From Candidatus Electrothrix aestuarii (GTDB lineage Bacteria > Desulfobacterota > Desulfobulbia > Desulfobulbales > Desulfobulbaceae), in NCBI GenBank assembly GCA_032595685.2, contig CP159373.1:62001-126000 (forward strand): a stretch of DNA of 64,000 bases, written 5' to 3'. The position numbers and the translations under genes are program-made. Each line of letters opens with the position of its first letter. Within the stretch, counting starts at the first letter, position 1. Positions 17,298 through 26,271 of the stretch are shown here, in pieces. The notes beneath the pieces were generated by a model. That model saw only the letters and a program-made list of their open reading frames with translations, ran no database searches and was not told the DNA's origin.

Positions 17298-19700
17298 ATG
17301 TTTGATTCTCACGCGAAACGATATCCAGTTATGCCCTTACGGGATGTGGTCATTTTTCCCGGCATGGTTGCCCCATTAGTTGTGGGGCGAAAGAAATCCG
17401 CCCGGGCCCTGGAACACGCCATGAAAGAACGCTCTTTGATTCTGCTGGTCACCCAAAAGGACGCCAGTATAGAAGAGCCCGAGCCGGAGCATCTCTATAA
17501 CTGCGGCGTGCTTGCTTCGGTCATGCAACTTCTGCGCTTACCCGATGGCACGATCAAGGCCCTGATCGAAGGGAAACGCAAAGCCCTTGTTGAGAAATAC
17601 AGCCAGGATGAGGAATTTTTCTACGCTGATTTACGAGAAGCCGGAGAACTACATACCGACAGTGTGGAACTGCCCGTATACAGTCGCGAGCTGAAGCAAG
17701 TCTTTGAGCGCTATGCCAAAATCGAAAAGAACATCCCGGCTGAGGTGCTGAAATCGGTTACGGCGCTGGAAAATCCATCCCTACGGGTTGATTTAATCTG
17801 TTCCCACCTCCGCCTTGGCACTGAAGAAAAGCAGGAGATCCTGGAAATTCTTGACCTGCCCAATCGTATTCGTCGAGTCCTGGAAATTCTTTACCGCGAG
17901 CTGGAACTGCACGAGCTGGAAAAGGACCTTGATATCCGGGTCAAGAAGAAGATGAACGAGAGCCAGCGCCAGTACTATCTCAACGAGAAGGTCAAAGAGA
18001 TCCAGAGTGAGATGGGTCAAGGCGGAGATGATCTCGATGAACTCCAGGAGGCACTCAAGCAAAAAGAGCTCCCTGATCCGGTCCGGGAAAAAGCAGAACG
18101 GGAGCTCAGCAAACTGCGTTCCATGCCGCCCATGTCTGCGGAAACCACGGTGGTACGCAATTACCTTGAGACCATTATTGACCTCCCTTGGCTGGAAAAG
18201 GACGACGCCAGTATTGACATCGAAGAAGCTGAGGACATCCTCAATCAGGACCATTACGGCTTGAAAAAGCCCAAAGAGCGCATTCTTGAATATCTTGCTG
18301 TCCAAAGCCAAGTGCAGAAGCTCAAAGGACCTATTCTCTGCCTGGTTGGTCCTCCTGGCGTGGGCAAAACCTCTGTTTGTAAGTCTATTGCCCGGGCGAT
18401 GAACCGTCAATTTGTCCGCCTCTCTCTGGGAGGTGTGCGGGACGAGGCAGAAATTCGTGGGCACCGCAGAACCTATATAGGCGCTATGCCCGGTAAGATT
18501 ATTCATTCCATGCAAAGGGCAGAGGTCATCAACCCGGTTTTCTGCCTTGATGAAGTGGATAAGATGAGCGTTGATTTCCGTGGTGACCCCTCATCAGCCC
18601 TGCTGGAGGTACTCGACCCGGAACAGAACTACGCTTTTAATGATCATTATCTTGATCTTGATTATGATCTGTCTGAGGTATTTTTTATTGCAACCGCCAA
18701 TAATCTGCACGGGATTCCCCTGCCCCTGCAGGACCGCATGGAGATCATCCGTCTGAACGGCTACACTGAAGAGGACAAGCTGGAGATTGCGGAACGGTTT
18801 CTTATTCCCAAGCAGCTTGAGCAGAACGGCTTTGCAGAGGATGATATTGAGCTTGAGAAACAGGCTGTACTGGAGATCATTCGCCGCTACACCCGAGAGG
18901 CCGGGGTGCGTAGTCTGGAGCGAACCATTGCTGCGGTTTGTCGTAAGGTTGCCCGTGATCGCTTGAAAAAGAAGGAGCTGACTCGCAAGTACCAGCTCTC
19001 TGATCAATCGATAACCGAATATCTCGGCGTCCCTAAATACCGTTTTGGCCTCGCTGAAACGCAAGATGCTATTGGTTTGGTGACGGGTCTGGCCTGGACA
19101 GAAGTTGGTGGAGAACTGCTGCAAATAGAGTCAGTGCTGATGCCAGGGACCGGAAGAATGACAGTGACCGGCAAGCTCGGCGATGTCATGCAGGAATCTG
19201 CCCAAGCAGCCCTCTCCTATGTTCGTTCCCGCTCCTTGCGTCTGGGGCTGGACGTGGACTTTTATCAGAAATTGGATATCCACGTTCATATTCCTGAAGG
19301 AGCAATTCCCAAGGACGGGCCATCTGCTGGTATTACCATTGCCACCTCCATTGTCTCGGCCCTTCTGAAATATCCGGTTGACCGTCGCCTGGCTATGACC
19401 GGTGAAATCACCTTGCGCGGTAGGGTCTTGCCCATCGGAGGTTTGACAGAAAAACTCTTAGCCGCCAAGCGAGGGAACATTACCCATATTCTTTTGCCAG
19501 CCGAAAACAAAAGGGACCTTGAAGAGGTTCCACCTAGAATCCGGGAGAGCCTGGACATCGCCTTTGTCGATCATGTTGACGACGTACTGACCAGAGCCTT
19601 GCTCTTACCTACAGGAGAGCAGCTTTTCAAAGATGTTCCTATGGAAAGTATTCTGAAAAATGTAGCGCTCTCGTCCCATAATACAACGGTACATCAGTAA
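17298..19700 (+). CDS. lon: ATP-dependent Lon protease
   Basis: The 800-residue protein has the LonA order: N-terminal substrate domain ([16 protein letters not shown]), helical linker, AAA+ module with Walker A GPPGVGKT and FCLDEVDKM, then the protease domain with catalytic Ser in PKDGPSAGI and Lys in [12 protein letters not shown]. It degrades damaged and regulatory proteins in the cytoplasm. It is last in the tig-clpP-clpX-lon block. No clear terminator is seen before the tRNA promoter at 19824. Confidence 0.98.
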   Translation: MFDSHAKRYPVMPLRDVVIFPGMVAPLVVGRKKSARALEHAMKERSLILLVTQKDASIEEPEPEHLYNCGVLASVMQLLRLPDGTIKALIEGKRKALVEKYSQDEEFFYADLREAGELHTDSVELPVYSRELKQVFERYAKIEKNIPAEVLKSVTALENPSLRVDLICSHLRLGTEEKQEILEILDLPNRIRRVLEILYRELELHELEKDLDIRVKKKMNESQRQYYLNEKVKEIQSEMGQGGDDLDELQEALKQKELPDPVREKAERELSKLRSMPPMSAETTVVRNYLETIIDLPWLEKDDASIDIEEAEDILNQDHYGLKKPKERILEYLAVQSQVQKLKGPILCLVGPPGVGKTSVCKSIARAMNRQFVRLSLGGVRDEAEIRGHRRTYIGAMPGKIIHSMQRAEVINPVFCLDEVDKMSVDFRGDPSSALLEVLDPEQNYAFNDHYLDLDYDLSEVFFIATANNLHGIPLPLQDRMEIIRLNGYTEEDKLEIAERFLIPKQLEQNGFAEDDIELEKQAVLEIIRRYTREAGVRSLERTIAAVCRKVARDRLKKKELTRKYQLSDQSITEYLGVPKYRFGLAETQDAIGLVTGLAWTEVGGELLQIESVLMPGTGRMTVTGKLGDVMQESAQAALSYVRSRSLRLGLDVDFYQKLDIHVHIPEGAIPKDGPSAGITIATSIVSALLKYPVDRRLAMTGEITLRGRVLPIGGLTEKLLAAKRGNITHILLPAENKRDLEEVPPRIRESLDIAFVDHVDDVLTRALLLPTGEQLFKDVPMESILKNVALSSHNTTVHQ

Positions 19701-19823
19701 TCGGTAAAATATGGGCAACCTATGAGCAGCAGCGAGGAGAGACAGTGCTACAAAAAAACATCCTGTTTCTTCCTGATTAAAGGTCACTCTGCATTTTTCA
19801 CCAGTTTAAATACATTTTTTATA

Positions 19824-19852
19824 TTGACGCACTTGGTCAAAAATGATATAAA
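19824..19852 (+). promoter_or_regulatory. Sigma70-type promoter of the tRNA-Val/tRNA-Asp cluster
   Basis: TTGACG at 19824-19829 and TATAAA at 19847-19852 are 17 bases apart. The predicted start lies just before the first tRNA at 19868. The second tRNA pair has no equal promoter directly in front of it. Confidence 0.8.
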
Positions 19853-19867
19853 GCCTTCACTGATTTG

Positions 19868-19943
19868 GGGCGAATAGCTCAGTTGGGAGAGCATCGGCCT
19901 TACAAGCCGAGGGTCACAGGTTCGAGCCCTGTTTCGCCCACCA
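19868..19943 (+). tRNA. tRNA-Val (anticodon TAC), copy 1
   Basis: The acceptor GGGCGAA pairs with TTCGCCC and ACCA is encoded. The anticodon arm is TCGGC, CTTACAA, GCCGA. Length is 76 bases. It is identical to the copy at 20095-20170. Confidence 0.97.
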
Positions 19944-19953
19944 AATTACTTAC

Positions 19954-20030
19954 GGGGTCGTAGTTCAGCTGGTTAGAATGCCGGCCTGTCACGCCGGAGG
20001 TCGCGAGTTCGAGTCTCGTCGGCCCCGCCA
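19954..20030 (+). tRNA. tRNA-Asp (anticodon GTC), copy 1
   Basis: The acceptor GGGGTCG pairs with CGGCCCC (one G-T pair) and GCCA is encoded. The anticodon arm is CCGGC, CTGTCAC, GCCGG. Length is 77 bases; it follows tRNA-Val by ten bases in the same transcript. Confidence 0.97.
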
Positions 20031-20039
20031 GTAGTTTTA

Positions 20040-20074
20040 GGGAGTTAGTGATTTATCGCTAACTTCCTTTTTTA
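20040..20074 (+). terminator. Terminator after first tRNA-Val/Asp unit
   Basis: GGAGTTAG pairs with CTAACTTCC around a ten-base loop and is followed by a run of T. The second unit has a related hairpin at 20267-20303, and tRNA-Pro has another with the same GGAGTTA stem at 57488. Confidence 0.8.
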
Positions 20075-20094
20075 TTTATCGAGATTTTTATTTG

Positions 20095-20170
20095 GGGCGA
20101 ATAGCTCAGTTGGGAGAGCATCGGCCTTACAAGCCGAGGGTCACAGGTTCGAGCCCTGTTTCGCCCACCA
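20095..20170 (+). tRNA. tRNA-Val (anticodon TAC), copy 2
   Basis: The sequence is identical to the copy at 19868-19943, exactly 227 bases downstream. The leader TTTGGGGCGAA is also shared. Confidence 0.97.
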
Positions 20171-20180
20171 AATTACTTAC

Positions 20181-20257
20181 GGGGTCGTAGTTCAGCTGGT
20201 TAGAATGCCGGCCTGTCACGCCGGAGGTCGCGAGTTCGAGTCTCGTCGGCCCCGCCA
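20181..20257 (+). tRNA. tRNA-Asp (anticodon GTC), copy 2
   Basis: The sequence is identical to the copy at 19954-20030, again offset by 227 bases, with the same ten-base spacer from its tRNA-Val. Confidence 0.97.
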
Positions 20258-20266
20258 GTAGTTTTA

Positions 20267-20303
20267 GGGAGTTAGCGGATTATCCGTTGACTCCCTTTTT
20301 TTA
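20267..20303 (+). terminator. Terminator after second tRNA-Val/Asp unit
   Basis: GGGAGTTAGCGGAT pairs with ATCCGTTGACTCCC, including G-T pairs, and is followed by seven or more T. Confidence 0.88.
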
Positions 20304-20519
20304 TTGCTGGGCGCCTGTTATTTCTCCCTCTTCCCAAGCACTTCCACCGCTCCTCCATCCTCCTCAGAGAACGGGCAGAACTGACGTATCTCCGACCTTT
20401 TCCATTACACTCCTGCTCACCCACCTTACTCTCCTCACCTAAAATCCTGGAACGCTGGTCAAGGCCCCTTCTACATGCTATAATCAGGATTGAAAATTAT
20501 ATAATCCTTCTGGTAAGCA

Positions 20520-20855
20520 ATGGAAATTTTAGGCATCCTCTTTATCATTATAGTATTAGCCTTCCGTTTTGCTGATTTACTCAGCTCAGATCCCTTTGGG
20601 GGTATGATCAAATGGATAATGCGCAAGCTAGGCCTCTATGGTGATGAAAAATACCAGGAAGAAGATGATCATTTTACAGGCTCCTACGCTGTCGTTTCAC
20701 GACCATTCCAGCAGCTTGGAGACTCTTTTCAGGGCCATGTCAAACTCAATGGCGTTGAATGGAAAGCCCTATGCCGGTCTGGCCAATTATCGCAGGGAAC
20801 TCCAGTTATCGTAAAAAATATGTCAAACCTCACTCTGGAGGTCGAGCCGCGATAA
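20520..20855 (+). CDS. Small membrane protein with NfeD-like C-terminal domain
   Basis: The 111-residue protein has one N-terminal membrane segment (residues 3-20, GILFIIIVLAFRFADLL). Its C-terminal 55 residues look like the OB-fold part of NfeD proteins (GDSFQGHVKLNGVEWKALCR, then GTPVIVKNMSNLTLEVEP). NfeD proteins work with membrane stomatins, but no partner is adjacent. It lies 31 bases ahead of an ABC ATPase gene and may be cotranscribed with it. Confidence 0.65.
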   Translation: MEILGILFIIIVLAFRFADLLSSDPFGGMIKWIMRKLGLYGDEKYQEEDDHFTGSYAVVSRPFQQLGDSFQGHVKLNGVEWKALCRSGQLSQGTPVIVKNMSNLTLEVEPR

Positions 20856-20886
20856 ACAACACACTCCCTTTACTCCTACTCTACCC

Positions 20887-21663
20887 ATGAAGACCATCCT
20901 TGAAATAAACAACCTGCGTAAAAATTTTGCTGATTTCACGGCAGTGAACGGCATTAGCCTGGAAGCCAAGGCTGGAGAAATCTTCGGTTTCCTGGGGCCA
21001 AATGGCGCTGGAAAAACCACCACCATCAAGATCCTTGCGGGTCTGCTGCAAGCAGATAGCGGTAGCGTGACTATCAATGGTAATTCGCTAACCAAACAGC
21101 CCCTTCTATGCAAGCAGGATACCGGCTATGTCCCGGATCGTCCTTGGCTCTTTGAGAAACTCACCGGCGGAGAATATCTCAGGTTCGTGGCCAGCCTCTA
21201 CAACTTACCGGAGGAGCGCTTTAACTCGGCAGCACCCAGATATCTTGAGATGTTTGATCTCAGCAAATGGCAGGACCACCTCATAGAGAGTTACTCCCAC
21301 GGGATGCGGCAAAAGCTGATAATGACCTCGGTGTTCATGCTCGACCAGCCCCTCCTGATCATTGACGAGCCTATGGTCGGCCTTGACCCAAAGTCCGCCC
21401 GTATCGTCAAAGATCTGTTTAAAAGAAAGGCAGAGGAAGGCCGCACGATTTTTCTCTCCACCCACTCCCTGGAGATCGCAGAGGAACTCTGTCATCGCAT
21501 CGCCATTATTACCAACGGCACCCTGCATGTTATCGGAACAATGGAGGAGCTTCGGAAGAAGGCGGGTAAGGAGGAGCAGGATATTGATCTGGAAGAGATA
21601 TTCCTCCAGCTGACCGGAGCATGGGAGATGCAGCAGGTTATTGCGGCGTTGAAAAAAGAGTAA
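20887..21663 (+). CDS. ABC transporter ATP-binding protein
   Basis: The 258-residue ATPase has Walker A GPNGAGKT, signature SHGMRQK (a variant of LSGGQ), Walker B LLIIDEPMVGLD and the switch His in LSTHSLE. It matches ABC-2-type exporters of the CcmA/NatA group. The usual membrane subunit is not recognisable next to it; the following genes encode only small membrane proteins, so its permease may be elsewhere. The substrate cannot be told. Confidence 0.9.
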   Translation: MKTILEINNLRKNFADFTAVNGISLEAKAGEIFGFLGPNGAGKTTTIKILAGLLQADSGSVTINGNSLTKQPLLCKQDTGYVPDRPWLFEKLTGGEYLRFVASLYNLPEERFNSAAPRYLEMFDLSKWQDHLIESYSHGMRQKLIMTSVFMLDQPLLIIDEPMVGLDPKSARIVKDLFKRKAEEGRTIFLSTHSLEIAEELCHRIAIITNGTLHVIGTMEELRKKAGKEEQDIDLEEIFLQLTGAWEMQQVIAALKKE

Positions 21664-21694
21664 CAGGTCGCAACCCCTCTTTCGAGAGTACCCT

Positions 21695-21895
21695 ATGAAT
21701 TGCTACAGCAACTACAAAAAATCACATATTCTGGCAAGAGTTCTCGCCAGCACCTTGGCCTGTTTCCTTCTTGCCGCGTTATCTGGTGCAACGCTGACAG
21801 GCCGCCTTCTTCTCTGTGTCCTGGGAGTCCCAATACTCCTCAGTGCCATACAACTCTATAACCACTATTATCCCAAAAAACATCGTGAAGAATAA
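21695..21895 (+). CDS. Small hypothetical membrane protein
   Basis: A 66-residue frame has two hydrophobic stretches (residues 14-32 and 35-53) and a basic tail, YYPKKHREE. It lies 31 bases after the ABC ATPase gene and overlaps the next frame. No family is recognised, and it could be a small accessory subunit. Confidence 0.45.
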   Translation: MNCYSNYKKSHILARVLASTLACFLLAALSGATLTGRLLLCVLGVPILLSAIQLYNHYYPKKHREE

Positions 21896-22202
21896 AAAAT
21901 GGCTCAAAATCTTATGGCTAATATACTCCTCAATTGGAGCAATTTGGCTAACATTTTCACTTGTAATGCTAATATTTATAAAAAGAGATGTTGAGCATGA
22001 TGTTTCTGGGACGGTCCAGGAAATTATCAAAACAGAGTGGAATGGCTTCAAAGAAGTACATGCTGTCGTTGAAACAAAGGACGGTAAAGGAAAAGTGTTG
22101 GTTAAAGTTTATCGAGCAGGTTATGAAAAAGGAGATGTCGTGCCGTTAGAAATTACAACGAGTAAGAGGCATGAGGGCTATCTACATTCAAGCATTAAAT
22201 AA
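21816..22202 (+). CDS. Hypothetical membrane protein, DUF3592-like
   Basis: The protein has one clear membrane segment (LIYSSIGAIWLTFSLVMLIF) followed by a soluble beta-rich part (VSGTVQEIIKTEWNGF, then VVETKDGKGKVLVKVY). This resembles DUF3592-like proteins but the match is weak. The ATG at 21816 overlaps the previous gene by 80 bases; a GTG near 21884 would reduce the overlap to a few bases and place the start just before the membrane segment, which I find more likely. Confidence 0.5.
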   Translation: MSWESQYSSVPYNSITTIIPKNIVKNKKWLKILWLIYSSIGAIWLTFSLVMLIFIKRDVEHDVSGTVQEIIKTEWNGFKEVHAVVETKDGKGKVLVKVYRAGYEKGDVVPLEITTSKRHEGYLHSSIK

Positions 22203-22544
22203 ACAACATGCCCCTCCTTACAAATATTTATATATATCATAAAGTTAAAACCATATCAACATGAAGCATGATCTAAAAACATACGGGATATTAGGTACTG
22301 TATTCACTCTGTCTATTACGGGTGGATTAGTATTGGGTGCGAATGAATTACTCAAATATCTCTTAGTTGCTCCAGGAGTAGCTGCATTGATTGGCGCACT
22401 ATATCAATTGATGAGGGATCAGGCTTCGTTTGAAAAACAACTCAATATTCAGGAGCGGGAGCTCCAGTATGCACTGGGAGCCGCATCTCACATGGCAAAT
22501 GCGGCTTTTGATAACCATATACAATTTTGCGAAAAGTATATGAA

Positions 22545-23910
22545 CAATGGTTCGGTAAATTTTGCTTCAGATTATGCAAGTGCTGCCGCTGTATTCAACA
22601 GATCTTCATAATCGAAGTCGAATTTATCTGAAACCAGCTCAATATCCAGTTTGGATAAAATTCGGTCAAGAAATAATTTTGTGGAATAATAGTCAGTTAT
22701 ATCTCTCATTGAGAAAGGAGTTCCCTGGTTTTCAACACTGTCATAAAAATTGGCTTTAGCGATTGAAACGGCGGTTAGTGAAGAGTTGAAGTGAAAATAC
22801 AGTTTGTTTTCACTTCTTGCCTGACAATGCGTGAGGCCGGTATATTGTTTCGCATCCCGAAAGAGAAACTCTATCTGAAATCGAGCCTTGTAATACTTGT
22901 AAATCAAGAATCCGTCCAGATTCAAATCGGTAGAGAAAAGAATAGCATAACTGTCGGAGCATTTCTTGTAGATATAGGCGATACGAACATTGCACTTCAG
23001 CAGCACGCTATTGACGACAGCAGTATATATAATGATTTCATCATCTTCATAACAGGTGTCGAAACGGTACGTCTCGAGTTTTTTCCATCGGATTTTTCCG
23101 TCATATTGCCTCGGTCGCCCCGGTCCCGGCATTCTTGGCCCTGTATACAAATAGCGCATATTCGCATTTTTGGGAAATTTACTGACAAGATGCAACCCGG
23201 TATTTTCAGTTATGCCATCGACAAACTTTTTCTTTGCCGCAGCACCGTCGTAAACAAAATAGTCAGCGATTTTATCAAGTTCTGGGGCACGGTTGATCAC
23301 TTGATTAACATAAAAATCAATTCGGCTTTCATTATCTGGGAGAGTTCCCGGAGTTTGCTCACATTCAAGATGAAAGGCTGTATTCGCTTTAAGGTCGATA
23401 ACCGCAAGAGAGCTTATTTCAAGTCCAGGCAACGACTTGGAAGCGCATCCACTCCAGAACTTGGCAACATGTGGAGTTTTTATTCCTGCCTTCGGGATGA
23501 AGGAGCAGTCTCCGGCAAGAATTCTGTGAGGAGAACAGAACCTCTCCACAAGTTGCTTGTTAAAATTGAAAAAATCAAATTCTTTCTCAAAATGACTCCG
23601 GTATGTTTTCTCGGAGAAGCGACCATGTCGGGCCATCGCAAGAAAATTGATACGGCCCGGCAGAGCGATGAAGAGAATAAAAATATGGATCAGGGCATTT
23701 TTTCTGACAGCTTTGATTCCCTCTATTTCGCTTAAAATACTTCTTATTTTTTGTTTCAACACTCTGTATGTCCAGTAATAATTTCAAGAAAGTCTCTGGA
23801 CAACAGAGAGACAAGATAAAGATAAGGTTGTTTTTATTCAAGCTTTTTTAGCCCTAAGAGGCTCTAAGTATCATTTGCCTCGCTGCTGAAAAAAAATTAC
23901 CGAACCATTG
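22545..23910 (-). mobile_element. IS4-family insertion sequence, 1366 bp
   Basis: The ends are inverted repeats: CAATGGTTCGGTAAATTTTG on the left and CAATGGTTCGGTAATTTTTT read from the right, with TTCAG shared further in. A 5-bp direct repeat, ATGAA, flanks it at 22540-22544 and 23911-23915. It carries one transposase gene on the minus strand and interrupts a membrane-protein gene. Confidence 0.93.
22572..23762 (-). CDS. IS4-family DDE transposase
   Basis: The 396-residue protein contains the DDE residues in AGDCSF and YFVYDGAA, and the IS4 signature Y-R-E-K in YYKARFQIEFLFRDAK. The frame is full length and undamaged, so the element may still be active. The plus-strand ORF at 22791-23735 is its shadow. 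The C-terminus (NTAAALA) ends close to the left inverted repeat, as is common in this family. Confidence 0.93.
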   Translation of the reverse strand: MLKQKIRSILSEIEGIKAVRKNALIHIFILFIALPGRINFLAMARHGRFSEKTYRSHFEKEFDFFNFNKQLVERFCSPHRILAGDCSFIPKAGIKTPHVAKFWSGCASKSLPGLEISSLAVIDLKANTAFHLECEQTPGTLPDNESRIDFYVNQVINRAPELDKIADYFVYDGAAAKKKFVDGITENTGLHLVSKFPKNANMRYLYTGPRMPGPGRPRQYDGKIRWKKLETYRFDTCYEDDEIIIYTAVVNSVLLKCNVRIAYIYKKCSDSYAILFSTDLNLDGFLIYKYYKARFQIEFLFRDAKQYTGLTHCQARSENKLYFHFNSSLTAVSIAKANFYDSVENQGTPFSMRDITDYYSTKLFLDRILSKLDIELVSDKFDFDYEDLLNTAAALA

Positions 23911-24357
23911 ATGAAAGAGATCCACGAATTGGCCCACCTGCTATTTCGTGAAGCCGATACTCCAAAAGTCCTCAATAATGCTTGGAAGCTCTATGAGATT
24001 AGAGAAGAGTTCGCAGTATGGCTAACGGATGATATAAATATAAACCTTGAGAAATTTGAGTCTGCAATTAGGAAACTTGGTGCTGACGCTCATTTTATAG
24101 AAAAGACTAGAGATATCGAGCATCATGCGAAGCAGAGGTCTATTAGAATCGATGAAAATCACGAGCTATTTATTGATATTCTAGGTATAGATTCGAAAAA
24201 GGAAATTAATGAAGGGTACGCAGTGGAAGCAATCAAGAGGAAAGTACGTAAAATTCTCGGGATTGAAGAGCTAACATTACTAAGATCTCATCTGATAGAT
24301 AAAGCAAGTAAATTGGCAGGCAACACTTAAAAATTTCCTGCGAGCCCCTACTCTTTT

Positions 24358-26271
24358 CTACCGCTCAGAAGTAATCCCTATTGCCCCATCCCCCTGCAAA
24401 TCAAGAGCAATCAGATTCGCATATATCCCCTGCTGCCCCATCAGCTCCTCATGGCTCCCCTGCTCCACAATCCTTCCCTGATCCATCACCACGATTCGGT
24501 CCGCCCGCCGCACCGTCGAAAGACGATGGGCAATGATAATGGAAGTACGCCCGGCAAAACTGGCCTCCAAGGCCTGCTCCAGCAAATTTTCCGCCTCAGT
24601 ATCCACCGAGGAGGTAGCCTCATCCAGAATAAGCACAGCTGGCTTACGGCATAAGATACGGGCAAAGGCAAGCAGCTGTTTCTCGCCCGAGGAAAGCTCA
24701 AGCCCGCCTTCCCCGATGCGGGTATCTAAGCCCTGAGGAAGACGGTCAACAAAAGATCCCATGCCGGTCAAAGCCAGTATGGATTCAACATCAATCCGCT
24801 TCAAGCCGGTTTCCAGGCTTATGTTCGCCAAGACCGTATCCGGTTCAATCAAAACATCCTGCAACACCAGCCCGACCTTCCGCCGCAGGTCTGCTACGGC
24901 ATAGCTCCGCAGATCATGCCCATCCAGGAGGATTCGTCCCTGACTGGGATCGTAGAACCTGGCGAGCAGACTGATCAGGGTGGACTTACCTGCACCGGTT
25001 GACCCAACCAAGGCCAGCGTTTCTCCGGCCCTGATCTGTAAATCAATCTTTCGCAACACCCCCTGCTCATCCTCATCGGGATTTACCTCACTTCCTTTCC
25101 CCTCAGTTTGGGTTTGCGTTTGCGTTTGTGCTGGAGCAGATCCTCCCTGCTCCTCACTCGCCTCATCCTGGTAAGAAAAACTGACCTGTTCAAAGCGAAT
25201 CTCCCCTTTGACCTCATCAATACATATCGGCTTTTCAGGGGAGTGAATTGTGCTCTTTGCGTCAAGAAGCTGGAAAATCCGCTCTGCCGAGGCCAAAGCG
25301 GACTGGACAATGGAGTATTTCTGGGAGAGATCACGCATGGGCTGAAAAAACAGCCGCATATAGGAAAAAAAGGCAACAAACTCACCAATGGTCAGCTGCC
25401 GGTGCAAAACCTTGGCACCGCCGTACCAAAGAATCACTACCATTGCCAAGGTGGACAGAAACTCACTCAGAGGCATGAAAAAGCCGAAGAGACGTACCTG
25501 AGCCAAGGTGCGCTGCATAAACTCATTATTAAGGACATCAAAACGAGTTCTGCTGCCCATTTCCCGCCCATATAGCTGGATCAGGCCCACTGCGGAGATA
25601 CTTTCTTGCAGAAAAGAGTTCACAACAGCTAACTGACTCCGCACAGCCCGAAACTGCTCTCTGGCCAGCCGGGAAAAGCCCAAGGTGACCATCAGGGCAA
25701 GAGGCAGAAAGAGGGCCATGACCGCAGCAAGGCGGAGATTGATAAAGGCCAGCGCCACCAAGATACCCAGAAGCTTCAGGAGATCGTTCAACAGCGTCAC
25801 CATCACGGAGGTGAACATCTCGTGCATATTCTGAATATCGTTGGTCAGGCGGGTTACAAGGCGCCCCACCGGATGGCGGTGAAAAAAGGCCAGATCAAGC
25901 CCGAGAAAATGACCATATAAATCATTGCGCAAACGATGCATAATGGCCTGTCCGATGTACTCCAGCAGCATCACCTGAACAAATCCGCCGCCAAAGGCCA
26001 GGAGCACAGCACCACCATAGATCAGCGCCAAATGGGTTAAGCCAGCAATACGCGCCTCAGTCTCCAGGTCAGCCACAGCGATGTATTGATCTATACCCAG
26101 TTGCATGAGACGCGGCAGAGCCAGAGTAGCGATCGTAATGAGAAGAGAGAGGAGAATGCTTAACAGGAGTCCAGCCCTGTGTGCGCGACAATAGCTGAGA
26201 ATGCGCCGCCAGATCCGAAGATCGGAAACCTTGCCAACACTCCCCTCTTCAAAATACCCATAGTTGCGCAT
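24358..26271 (-). CDS. ABC exporter, fused membrane and ATPase domains (second subunit of pair)
   Basis: The 637-residue half-transporter starts at the ATG at 26271, which overlaps the previous stop (TGATG) and has GGAGG eight bases upstream. Six membrane helices occupy residues about 20-315. The ATPase has Walker A GSTGAGKS, signature LSSGEKQ and Walker B AVLILDEATSSVD. A Gln/Thr-rich linker (QTQTQTQTEG) is inserted between the two. With its upstream partner it forms a heterodimeric MsbA/LmrCD-type exporter of lipid or drug-like substrates in the inner membrane. Confidence 0.92.
   Translation of the reverse strand: MRNYGYFEEGSVGKVSDLRIWRRILSYCRAHRAGLLLSILLSLLITIATLALPRLMQLGIDQYIAVADLETEARIAGLTHLALIYGGAVLLAFGGGFVQVMLLEYIGQAIMHRLRNDLYGHFLGLDLAFFHRHPVGRLVTRLTNDIQNMHEMFTSVMVTLLNDLLKLLGILVALAFINLRLAAVMALFLPLALMVTLGFSRLAREQFRAVRSQLAVVNSFLQESISAVGLIQLYGREMGSRTRFDVLNNEFMQRTLAQVRLFGFFMPLSEFLSTLAMVVILWYGGAKVLHRQLTIGEFVAFFSYMRLFFQPMRDLSQKYSIVQSALASAERIFQLLDAKSTIHSPEKPICIDEVKGEIRFEQVSFSYQDEASEEQGGSAPAQTQTQTQTEGKGSEVNPDEDEQGVLRKIDLQIRAGETLALVGSTGAGKSTLISLLARFYDPSQGRILLDGHDLRSYAVADLRRKVGLVLQDVLIEPDTVLANISLETGLKRIDVESILALTGMGSFVDRLPQGLDTRIGEGGLELSSGEKQLLAFARILCRKPAVLILDEATSSVDTEAENLLEQALEASFAGRTSIIIAHRLSTVRRADRIVVMDQGRIVEQGSHEELMGQQGIYANLIALDLQGDGAIGITSER

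Larger units (their letters stand above)
22261..24330 (+). pseudogene. Hypothetical membrane/coiled-coil protein gene split by an IS4-type element
   Basis: The gene consists of 22261-22544 and 23916-24330. Removing the insertion 22545-23910 and one copy of the ATGAA target duplication joins FCEKYM directly to KEIHELAHLLFREADTPK, giving one open frame of about 232 residues. The N-terminal half has two membrane segments (residues 8-26 and 32-48) and a helical linker; the C-terminal half is soluble, charged and unrecognised. The two fragments would appear as separate ORFs (22261-22611 and 23908-24330). The clean join shows a recent event. Confidence 0.9.

Noticed and set aside
19868..20257. tRNA array as an integration (att) site
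   Set aside because: No integrase gene or att-like partial tRNA copy is visible nearby; a simple tandem duplication explains the repeats.
22791..23735. 314-residue plus-strand ORF inside the IS element
   Set aside because: It is antisense to an intact IS4-type transposase with its DDE residues and Y-R-E-K signature.
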